Origin: Bordetella parapertussis
GTDB lineage: Bacteria > Pseudomonadota > Gammaproteobacteria > Burkholderiales > CAIKXV01
Length of the DNA: 6,054 bases
Direction of reading: 5' to 3'
NCBI GenBank assembly: GCA_945877995.1
Contig: CAMDXD010000257.1
Span: 1 to 6,054 of the forward strand
Shown here piece by piece: positions 1 through 5,289 of the stretch. Positions within the stretch are counted from its first letter, which is position 1. Every line of letters starts with the position of its first letter. The notes beneath the pieces were generated by a model. The model was not told the origin of the DNA. It saw only the letters and a program-made list of their open reading frames with translations, and made no database searches. The translations under genes and the position numbers were made by a program.

Positions 1-1
1 G

Positions 2-979
2 TTCGCCCTGTCGAGCGGCGGCGCGTGGATCCTCGCCGGCGAGCGTGACGATGCACGCTCCGAACTGACCGATGAACTCGGCTGGGCGGTGATTGCGCCG
101 ATGCTGGTCGGCCTGCTGCTGGTGCTGTCGGCCAGTGCCGCGCTGATCCGCTACGGGCTGGCACCGCTGTCCGAACTGGCTGTGCGTATCGGTGCACGTG
201 CGCCGCAGGCCTTCGGACCGATCGGGCTGTCGCGCGTGCCGGCCGAGATCGCGCCGCTGGTGGCTGCGCTGAACGGGCTGCTCGAACGGGTACGGCACAC
301 CCTGGACCGGGAACGCCGCTTCGTCGACGCTGCTGCCCACGAACTGCGCACGCCGCTGGCGGCGCTGCGCCTGCACGCGCAGAACCTGCAGCGAGCGCGC
401 GACGAGGCCGAGCGCGCCGCGTCGCTGGCGCGCCTGCTCGAAGGCGTGGAGCGTACCGCCCACCTGACCGAGCAGATGCTTGCGTTCAGCCGGGCAGGGC
501 GACCGGCGACGGAGCAGGCTGCGGTGCCGCTGCGCGAGGTCGTGGCCGACGCGGTGCGCCAGCGCGAGGCAGCGACCAGGACCACCGGGCACCGGCTGGA
601 GGTGTCGCTGTGCGACGACCCCTGCACCCGGGTGGCGGATGCGTCCGCCCTGTGCAGCATGGCCGGCAACCTGATCGACAACGCGATGCGCTACTCGGCG
701 CTGGGTAGCGCGGTGTCGATCGCGCTCGAGCGTGTGGGAGCCGAGGCGGTGCTGACGGTGTCCGATACCGGCCCGGGCATCCCCGAAGCCCTGCGCGACC
801 GTGTGTTCGAGCCCTACTATCGGGTGCCGGGTTCAACTGGCGTGGGCAGCGGACTCGGCCTGTCCATCGTGCGCGAAGTCGTCGACCGGCTCGGTGGCAG
901 CATCTCGATCGCCGGCGGTGCTGCGGGCACGGGCACGGGCACGGGCACGACCATCGAAGTCCGGGTTCCTCTCGGCTGA
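2..979 (+). CDS. Sensor histidine kinase, TctE/QseC-like (5' partial)
   Basis: Inner-membrane sensor kinase of a two-component system; the N-terminus lies upstream of the window. The frame is open from position 2, so the GTG at 89 is not the true start. Numbering from the codon at 2 gives 325 residues. These are: the end of the periplasmic sensor region; a membrane helix at about 28-49; a short HAMP-like linker; a HisKA domain with the H-box AHELRTPLAAL (phospho-acceptor His113, codon 338-340); and a HATPase_c domain with N-box NLIDNA (223-227), G1 box DTGPGIP (255-261) and G2 box GSGLGLSIV (282-290). All catalytic motifs are intact, so it should be active. The adjacent TctC-type gene suggests a TctE-like role in sensing carboxylates, with the response regulator probably just upstream; that is inference. 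An odd Gly-Thr run (309-317) near the C-terminus comes from a hexanucleotide repeat. Confidence 0.95.
   Translation, partial: FALSSGGAWILAGERDDARSELTDELGWAVIAPMLVGLLLVLSASAALIRYGLAPLSELAVRIGARAPQAFGPIGLSRVPAEIAPLVAALNGLLERVRHTLDRERRFVDAAAHELRTPLAALRLHAQNLQRARDEAERAASLARLLEGVERTAHLTEQMLAFSRAGRPATEQAAVPLREVVADAVRQREAATRTTGHRLEVSLCDDPCTRVADASALCSMAGNLIDNAMRYSALGSAVSIALERVGAEAVLTVSDTGPGIPEALRDRVFEPYYRVPGSTGVGSGLGLSIVREVVDRLGGSISIAGGAAGTGTGTGTTIEVRVPLG
925..948 (+). repeat. Hexanucleotide tandem repeat (GGGCAC)x4 inside the kinase gene
   Basis: Four perfect copies of gggcac lie near the 3' end of the histidine kinase gene and encode alternating Gly-Thr. They fall between the last beta strands of the ATPase domain. 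The unit is six bases, so gain or loss of copies would change loop length without shifting the frame. Confidence 0.9.
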
Positions 980-1011
980 TCGGCCCGGCCCTCGAGTAGC
1001 GGCGGCCGCTG

Positions 1012-1040
1012 GCCAGCCGGGGGGGGCTGTCACGGCTGGC
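1012..1040 (+). other. GC-rich inverted repeat between kinase and Bug gene 1
   Basis: gccagccg (1012-1019) and cggctggc (1033-1040) form a perfect 8-bp stem around a 13-nt loop that includes most of a run of eight G (1019-1026). It lies 32 nt beyond the kinase stop. No T-tract follows, so a standard intrinsic terminator is doubtful. A second copy of gctggca at 1054-1060 repeats the right arm, so this could instead be part of an operator. Confidence 0.35.
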
Positions 1041-1084
1041 AGGATTCGTGCATGCTGGCAACGCGCGTTCTTCCACATTTAAAA

Positions 1085-1089
1085 AAGGA
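1085..1089 (+). promoter_or_regulatory. Ribosome binding site for Bug gene 1
   Basis: AAGGA in an A-rich patch lies 6 nt before the ATG at 1096. It decides the start: the upstream in-frame GTG at 1048 has no comparable Shine-Dalgarno sequence and would place charged residues far ahead of the signal peptide. Confidence 0.8.
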
Positions 1090-1095
1090 TCCACG

Positions 1096-2169
1096 ATGCC
1101 CCGAGCTCCCGCTGCTGCCCGCCCCGGATCGTCCCCTTCGACGGCGCCCTGTGATGGGCTGCTCGCGCCCGGGGGCCAGGGCCGCCGCCGCGCGCTGGCT
1201 GCGGGGGCCGGCGTCGCTGCCGCAAGCCTGCTGCCGGCGATGCTGCCTTCGGCGGCGCACGCGCAGGCGGCATTCCCGAACAAGCCGATCCGCCTGGTGG
1301 TCCCGTTCGCAGCCGGTGGCGTGTCGGATATCGTGGGTCGTGCGCTCGGACAGAAGATGGGCGAACTCTTCGGCCAGCCGGTAGTGATCGAGAACCGCGC
1401 CGGGGCGGGCGGGGCGGTGGGCAGCGAGTTCGTCGCCGGTGCGGCGCCCGACGGCTACACGCTGCTGCTGTCGAGCGTCTCGACGATCGCGATCGGGCCC
1501 TTCCTGGTGAAGAAACTCGGCTACGACCCGGTGAACGGGCTGACGCCGATCGGCATCGTGACCTATGCCCCGAACGTGCTCGCGATCCATGGCGGCCTGC
1601 CGTTCAAGTCGCTGGGCGACCTGCTCGCCTTCGCGAAGGCGAACCCGGGCAAGCTCAGCTACGGCTCGGCCGGTGTTGGCAGCATCGGACACCTGTCCGG
1701 CGAACTGCTGCGATCGGTCACCGGGTCCGACATGGTGCATGTGCCGTACAAGACCTCGGCCGCTGCATACCCGGACGTGATCGGCGGCAGCGTGTCGATG
1801 GTGTTCGACACGCTGCCAGCGGCGATCAACCACATCAAGGCAGGCAAGGTGCGTGCACTGGCCGTGCTGTCGCCGCGGCGCGCGGCGCTGATGCCCGAGG
1901 TGCCGACCTTCGCCGAGGCGGGCGTGCCGGAGGCGACGCTGAACTTCTGGTCCGGGCTGCATGCACCGGCCAACCTGTCGCCGGTACTGGTGTCGCGCCT
2001 GAGCGAGATCCTGAACAAGGCGCTGAACGCGCCCGACCTCAAGGAGCGGCTGCTGCAACTCGGCGCGGATGCATTCCCGATCAGCCAGCCCGCCTTCGTC
2101 GCCCAGATCAAGGATGATGTGGTCCGGATCGCCAAGGTGGTGAAGGCGGCGGGCATACAGCCCGAGTGA
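1096..2169 (+). CDS. Bug/TctC-family periplasmic solute-binding protein 1
   Basis: Extracytoplasmic binding protein of the tripartite tricarboxylate transporter (TTT, Bug) family. Such proteins bind small carboxylates or related compounds in the periplasm and deliver them to a TctA/TctB permease. The 357 residues begin with a long n-region, three arginines (30-32) and a hydrophobic stretch (about 33-54) ending AHA before Gln57, which reads as a twin-arginine-type signal peptide. Mature-protein hallmarks are FPNKPIRLVVPF (60-71), the ligand loop PFAAGGVSD (70-78), ENRAGAGG (99-106) and APDGYTLL (117-124). Length and motifs are normal for the family. The start is fixed by AAGGA at 1085-1089. 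The histidine kinase directly upstream recalls TctE, which controls tct transport genes, so regulation by that system is plausible. The ligand cannot be read from sequence, and no permease gene is in view. Confidence 0.95.
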   Translation: MPRAPAAARPGSSPSTAPCDGLLAPGGQGRRRALAAGAGVAAASLLPAMLPSAAHAQAAFPNKPIRLVVPFAAGGVSDIVGRALGQKMGELFGQPVVIENRAGAGGAVGSEFVAGAAPDGYTLLLSSVSTIAIGPFLVKKLGYDPVNGLTPIGIVTYAPNVLAIHGGLPFKSLGDLLAFAKANPGKLSYGSAGVGSIGHLSGELLRSVTGSDMVHVPYKTSAAAYPDVIGGSVSMVFDTLPAAINHIKAGKVRALAVLSPRRAALMPEVPTFAEAGVPEATLNFWSGLHAPANLSPVLVSRLSEILNKALNAPDLKERLLQLGADAFPISQPAFVAQIKDDVVRIAKVVKAAGIQPE

Positions 2170-2178
2170 TTCGACGCT

Positions 2179-2207
2179 GAGGTCGCCGCCGGCAGGCGCA
2201 TGACCTC
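2179..2207 (+). terminator. Possible hairpin terminator after Bug gene 1
   Basis: gaggtc (2179-2184) pairs with gacctc (2202-2207), with an inner gcc/ggc pairing (2185-2187 with 2195-2197), 9 nt after the stop codon. There is no run of T afterwards, so intrinsic termination is uncertain. Its right arm overlaps the candidate -35 element of the next promoter. Confidence 0.35.
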
Positions 2208-2229
2208 GGGGACCGTTCCGGGGTATCCT
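2200..2229 (+). promoter_or_regulatory. Candidate sigma70-type promoter for the riboswitch transcript
   Basis: ATGACC (2200-2205) matches TTGACA at four of six positions, and TATCCT (2224-2229) matches TATAAT at four of six, with an 18-nt spacer. Transcription would start about 6-7 nt later, at roughly 2235-2237, where the P1 helix of the riboswitch begins. That positional fit is the main support. Confidence 0.5.
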
Positions 2230-2234
2230 CCAAC

Positions 2235-2348
2235 GGTCATTTGGGAGTAGCAGCCTTTCGGTCCGCAGGTTCGAAAGGGCCGGCGTCAACAGGCTTGGCT
2301 GTCCATGGCCATGGCGCCGGCGGCCCACGCATGGCAAGACCTTTGACC
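2235..2348 (+). ncRNA. yybP-ykoY manganese riboswitch (aptamer)
   Basis: Mn2+-sensing RNA leader. The hallmark loop segments are present and in order: GGGAGTAGC (2243-2251), GTCAACA (2285-2291) and GGCAAGACC (2333-2341). They are enclosed by helix P1, GGTCA (2235-2239) with TGACC (2344-2348). A hairpin follows the first loop: cctttcg (2254-2260) with cgaaagg (2272-2278). ccggcg (2280-2285) pairs with cgccgg (2315-2320) to close the inner region. In this RNA class the two conserved loops dock around Mn2+ and the RNA switches on expression of Mn exporters. Here it precedes a GDT1-family exporter, a well-known target. Identification rests on recognised motifs plus gene context; no covariance model was run. 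Confidence 0.93.
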
Positions 2349-2413
2349 ACAGCGCCCCTGGATGTCCGGGAGGTGCGTTCGGTCATCGATCGTCCCCGGT
2401 CGTGGAGTTCCCG
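2349..2413 (+). promoter_or_regulatory. Riboswitch expression platform and RBS of the Mn exporter
   Basis: The 65 nt between aptamer and ATG contain competing complements. ggtca (2381-2385) repeats the 5' strand of P1 and could capture its 3' strand at 2344-2348. ccggg (2366-2370) can pair with cccgg (2395-2399), or the shifted cggga (2367-2371) with tcccg (2409-2413) just before the start codon. The Shine-Dalgarno GGAG (2404-2407) lies between those two 3' complements. No T-run is seen, so control of translation is more likely than of termination. The pairing scheme is inference. Confidence 0.55.
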
Positions 2414-2986
2414 ATGGAAGCACTGTTCATATCGACCGGCGTGGTCGCACTCGCCGAGATCGGCGACAAGACGCAGCTGCTGGCGTTCATCCTTGCCGCC
2501 CGTTTCAAGAAGCCATTGCCGATCATCGCCGGCATCCTGTGCGCGACGCTGGTCAACCACGGGCTCGCCGGCGCGCTCGGAGCCTGGATCACCTCGGTGG
2601 TGAGCCCGGGGGCGCTGCGGTGGATCCTCGGCCTGTCGTTCATCGGCATGGCGATCTGGACGCTGATCCCCGACCGCATCGAGGAAGAAGAGACGCAGGT
2701 CGCGAAGCATCTCGGGGTGTTCGGGGCGACGCTGGTCACCTTCTTCCTCGCTGAAATGGGTGACAAGACGCAGATCGCGACCGTCGCGCTGGCCGCCCAC
2801 TACGCCGCGCCGCTGCTGGTGGTCATCGGGACCACGTTGGGTATGCTGGTCGCGGACGTACCGGCCGTGTTCGTCGGCAATCGCTTCGCAGCGAAGATCC
2901 CGATGAAGCTCGTGCACTCGATCGCTGCCGGCATCTTCGCGGCGATGGGCGTGCTGACGCTGTTTGGCATCGACAACCTTTTCTGA
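2414..2986 (+). CDS. GDT1/TMEM165 (UPF0016) family Mn2+ exporter
   Basis: Integral inner-membrane cation exporter that removes excess Mn2+ from the cytoplasm; characterised bacterial relatives include MneA of Vibrio cholerae and cyanobacterial Mnx. The 190 residues form two homologous halves of about three helices each. Each half carries the family signature: EIGDKTQ at 15-21 and EMGDKTQ at 114-120, whose acidic residues form the ion site. A charged cytoplasmic linker (about 87-99, with an EEEE stretch) separates the halves. Length is typical. The ATG at 2414 is chosen over the in-frame GTG at 2402 because GGAG (2404-2407) sits 6 nt before the ATG, and because the protein then starts directly with helix 1. 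The yybP-ykoY riboswitch upstream supports Mn as substrate. An unknown gene follows after 17 nt and is probably cotranscribed. Confidence 0.95.
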   Translation: MEALFISTGVVALAEIGDKTQLLAFILAARFKKPLPIIAGILCATLVNHGLAGALGAWITSVVSPGALRWILGLSFIGMAIWTLIPDRIEEEETQVAKHLGVFGATLVTFFLAEMGDKTQIATVALAAHYAAPLLVVIGTTLGMLVADVPAVFVGNRFAAKIPMKLVHSIAAGIFAAMGVLTLFGIDNLF

Positions 2987-2993
2987 TCAGGGC

Positions 2994-2999
2994 AGGAGG
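2994..2999 (+). promoter_or_regulatory. Strong Shine-Dalgarno for the gene at 3004
   Basis: AGGAGG, the full consensus, lies 4 nt before the ATG at 3004, within the 17-nt gap behind the Mn exporter. It is strong evidence that this otherwise unrecognised reading frame is translated. Confidence 0.85.
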
Positions 3000-3003
3000 C
3001 GGC

Positions 3004-3531
3004 ATGGGCGCAGGCAGCGAACGCGGTCGGGATGACGACGAAGACGACGACTCCGATGGCCTCGCAGCTGGCGGCCTCGGCGGGGGCACGGCCGAGGACG
3101 ATGGCGAGAACTGCCCGCTGTGCGGCTACTTCAACAGTCCGGCTGCGGGCGATACCTGCGACCACCTCCGTGCCTGGGTCTGGGACGACGTGATCGAAGG
3201 CAGCCCGGTGTACGACGAGTTCGCTGCGGCCTGGTCTGACTTCTCGGACCTCGCCTCGAGCGCGGAGGATGTCGCGGAGTTCGCCGATAATGCGATCGGG
3301 CTGGCCGAGTCGATGGCGTTGCCCGATGCGCTGGTCGCCTACAGCCACTGGGAGAATTCACCGCTCGACGTGTTCGTCGAACTGGCTGGCGCGGCAGTCG
3401 GGGAGGGCTGGACCATGTCCGGGCCGCTCGGCGGCAGCGGATACTGCGTGTACCTCGAATCGGATGAGCGGGCGAACGCAGCGACCGATGGCTATCGTGC
3501 GCTGCTGGCGGCGATCGATCCCGGGCGCTGA
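3004..3531 (+). CDS. Uncharacterised acidic protein with a CPLC...CxH cluster
   Basis: I do not recognise the family. The product is 175 residues, apparently cytoplasmic, with no signal peptide or membrane helix. Residues 9-18 are strongly acidic (DDDEDDD core at 10-16). A Gly/Ala-rich linker follows, then CPLC (Cys37, Cys40) with Cys52 and His54 (TCDHL), a spacing suited to one zinc or other metal site. The rest is an acidic, Trp-containing and probably helical domain; the C-terminal part includes a GGSGYCVYLES segment (143-153). A consensus Shine-Dalgarno at 2994-2999 and GC-rich codon use like its neighbours support a real gene. It sits 17 nt after the Mn exporter and 37 nt before an aldolase, so it is probably cotranscribed and under the same Mn riboswitch. 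A metal-related role is only an inference; it could equally be an unrelated housekeeping protein. Confidence 0.85.
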   Translation: MGAGSERGRDDDEDDDSDGLAAGGLGGGTAEDDGENCPLCGYFNSPAAGDTCDHLRAWVWDDVIEGSPVYDEFAAAWSDFSDLASSAEDVAEFADNAIGLAESMALPDALVAYSHWENSPLDVFVELAGAAVGEGWTMSGPLGGSGYCVYLESDERANAATDGYRALLAAIDPGR

Positions 3532-3553
3532 ACGGCGCACCACCGAGCAACCA

Positions 3554-3559
3554 AGGGAG
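3554..3559 (+). promoter_or_regulatory. Shine-Dalgarno for the class II aldolase gene
   Basis: AGGGAG lies 9 nt before the ATG at 3569. It supports this start over the many in-frame codons upstream, which run back through the preceding gene in another frame. Confidence 0.75.
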
Positions 3560-3568
3560 AACAGCTCC

Positions 3569-4267
3569 ATGAGCAGCGATGCGATGATCAGCACGATGAT
3601 GAAGGCCTGGCGCTTTCTCTACCGCCGTGGCTTCATCGAAGGCTTCGGCCACATCAGCGCGCGCATCCCGGACAGCGACCAGTGGATGATCACGCGCCAC
3701 TCGCTCGGGCCGGATGCGCACCCGGAAGACTTCCTGGTGTACGACCTCGAGGGCAGGCGCGTGTCTGGCCAGGGCGACATGCCGGGCGAGTATCCGATCC
3801 ACCTCGAGATCCTCAAGGCACGGCCGGATGTCGGCAGCCTGGTGCACTACCACGGCATGTACTCGACCGCGTTCACGACCAGTTCGCGTCCGACGCTCAA
3901 GCCGATCCACCTGATGGGCACGCTGTTCCACGACGGCGTGCCGACTTACCACGATCCGAGGCTGGTCAGCACCCGCGAGCGTGGCCAGGCGCTGGTGAAG
4001 GCGCTGGGCCCGCATCGTGCCGTGCTGATGCGCGCACATGGCGCGGCGATCACCGGGGGCACGATCGAGGAGATGGTCGCCGGCGCCTTCCTGTTCGAGG
4101 AAAACGCACACCGTGCGGTGATCAGCGCGCAGATCGGCGAGCCGGTGTGGATCGAGGACGACCTGGCGAAGGATGCCGGCGAGGAACTGGTGCGCAGCCG
4201 CGGGCCGTTTCGCCGCGTCTGGGCGCTGCTGGAGGCAGATGAGGCGGCCGAGGCCGCCGGCCAGTGA
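3569..4267 (+). CDS. Class II aldolase/adducin-family protein
   Basis: Cytosolic divalent-metal enzyme of the class II aldolase/adducin fold (relatives: FucA, AraD, OtnC), which cleave, epimerise or decarboxylate hydroxy-sugar or hydroxy-acid substrates through a metal-stabilised enolate. The protein has 232 residues, a usual length. Key positions are visible: FGHIS near 26-30 (the N-terminal substrate-loop region); Glu74 in GEYPIHLE at the place of the catalytic acid; the ligands His93 and His95 in VHYHG; and the third ligand His157 in RAHGA. The catalytic site therefore looks intact. The C-terminus is an Ala/Glu-rich tail. The start at 3569 follows AGGGAG (3554-3559). The stop at 4267 is 14 nt before the first of two tandem Bug binding-protein genes, which suggests that the substrate is a carboxylate imported by that system. 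The exact substrate is unknown; members of this family in Bug clusters are often hard to assign. Confidence 0.92.
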   Translation: MSSDAMISTMMKAWRFLYRRGFIEGFGHISARIPDSDQWMITRHSLGPDAHPEDFLVYDLEGRRVSGQGDMPGEYPIHLEILKARPDVGSLVHYHGMYSTAFTTSSRPTLKPIHLMGTLFHDGVPTYHDPRLVSTRERGQALVKALGPHRAVLMRAHGAAITGGTIEEMVAGAFLFEENAHRAVISAQIGEPVWIEDDLAKDAGEELVRSRGPFRRVWALLEADEAAEAAGQ

Positions 4268-4269
4268 CT

Positions 4270-4273
4270 GGAG
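4270..4273 (+). promoter_or_regulatory. Shine-Dalgarno choosing the start of Bug gene 2
   Basis: GGAG lies 8 nt before the ATG at 4282. A GTG at 4264 that overlaps the aldolase stop (GTGA) is a rival start by coupling, adding six residues (MTGARK). The ATG has the better ribosome binding site and gives a compact signal peptide. Confidence 0.6.
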
Positions 4274-4281
4274 CACGGAAG

Positions 4282-5289
4282 ATGATGACAACGCGAGGCA
4301 TCCGTAGGCGCAGCCTGGCCGGCAGTGCCGGCGTGCTGGCAGCCGTGCTGCTGACAGGAGGCCTGTCGATGGCTGGCCGGGCGCAGGGTCAGGTCGGTGA
4401 ATTCCCGAACCGCCCGATCCGGCTGGTGCTGCCGTTCGCCGGCGGCACCGACGTGGTCGCGCGGCTGCTCGCGCAGCGGCTGTCGGTGTCGCTGGGCCAG
4501 CAGGTGCTGGCGGACCAGCGCCTCGGCGCCGGTGGCAACATCGCGCACGAGGCGGTGGCCAGGGCCGCGCCGGATGGCTACACGCTGCTGATGGCGGCAC
4601 CGCCGGTCGTGCTCAATCCATTGCTCAACCCGAAGGTCGGCTTCGACCCGGTACGCGACTTCACGCCAGTGGCGGTGGTCGCGGCGATCCCCAGCGTGCT
4701 GGTGGTGCATCCGCTGGTGCCAGCGAAATCGATCAAGGACCTGGTTGCGCTGGCGCGCCGCAATCCGGACAAGCTGAGCTACGGCTCGGGCGGCGTCGGA
4801 TCGACGCCGCACCTGGCCTCTGAACTGCTGAAGTCCCTGGCCGGCATCCGGATGCTGCACGTGCCTTACAAGAGCGCCACCATCGCGCTGACCGGGGCCA
4901 TGGTCGGCGAGGTCGATGTCGTGGTGGTCGCGTCCTCCAGCGCTGCGCAGTACGTGAAGAACGGCCGGCTGCGTGCCCTGGCGGTGCTCGATGGCAAGCG
5001 CGTCGGCTCCATGCCCGAGGTGCCCACCGCCGCGGAGGCGGGTTACCCGCAACTGCTCGCGGTCAACTGGTATGCGGTGCTCGCGCCGCGCGACACGCCG
5101 GTGGCGATCGTCGAACGGCTGAATGCCGAATCGGTTAAGGCGATGAATGCGCCGGACACGCGCGAACGCCTCGTCGGGATCGGTGGCGAACCGATGTCCA
5201 CCACGCCCGCGCAGGCTGCAGCTTTCATCCGTGACGAGATGGTTCGCTGGGGCAAGGTGATCCGCGACGCGGGCGTGAAGGCGGAATGA
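4282..5289 (+). CDS. Bug/TctC-family periplasmic solute-binding protein 2
   Basis: Periplasmic carboxylate-type binding protein of the TTT/Bug family, 335 residues from this start. The signal peptide has three arginines (8-10, in GIRRRSLAG), a hydrophobic core (about 12-30) and a likely cut near GRA before Gln35, so Tat export is possible. The mature part starts FPNRPIRLVLPF. The ligand loop reads PFAGGTD (51-57), two residues shorter than PFAAGGVSD of protein 1 and the usual family loop. The normally ENRPGAGG-like segment reads DQRLGAGG (78-85). APDGYTLL (96-103), YGSGGVGSTPH and HVPYKS are family hallmarks. Its stop overlaps the start of a near twin (ATGA, 5286-5289), which points to tandem duplication and translational coupling. 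The aldolase upstream suggests a shared substrate pathway. The permease subunits may lie downstream. Confidence 0.95.
   Translation: MMTTRGIRRRSLAGSAGVLAAVLLTGGLSMAGRAQGQVGEFPNRPIRLVLPFAGGTDVVARLLAQRLSVSLGQQVLADQRLGAGGNIAHEAVARAAPDGYTLLMAAPPVVLNPLLNPKVGFDPVRDFTPVAVVAAIPSVLVVHPLVPAKSIKDLVALARRNPDKLSYGSGGVGSTPHLASELLKSLAGIRMLHVPYKSATIALTGAMVGEVDVVVVASSSAAQYVKNGRLRALAVLDGKRVGSMPEVPTAAEAGYPQLLAVNWYAVLAPRDTPVAIVERLNAESVKAMNAPDTRERLVGIGGEPMSTTPAQAAAFIRDEMVRWGKVIRDAGVKAE

Noticed and set aside
1056..1071. Possible sigma54 promoter (TGGCA then TTCT)
   Set aside because: The -24 TGG is present but the invariant GC at -12 is missing.
1048..1095. GTG start for Bug gene 1
   Set aside because: No suitable Shine-Dalgarno before it; AAGGA at 1085-1089 serves the ATG at 1096.
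2303..2314. 12-bp perfect palindrome ccatggccatgg
   Set aside because: Lies inside the riboswitch helices and is explained by RNA pairing; no evidence of a separate protein site.
1030..2337. Long minus-strand open frame across Bug gene 1 and the riboswitch
   Set aside because: Arg/His/Gln-rich translation with no recognisable domain, opposite a clear Bug gene; a by-product of high-GC codon bias.
3269..3568. N-terminal extension of the aldolase frame upstream of 3569
   Set aside because: It overlaps the preceding gene out of frame, its translation is Arg/Ser-rich, and the ATG at 3569 has a good Shine-Dalgarno and matches the family length.
3131..4600. Long minus-strand open frame opposite the aldolase (489 codons)
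   Set aside because: Low-complexity Arg/Pro/Ala-rich translation opposite genes with intact family motifs; a shadow frame.
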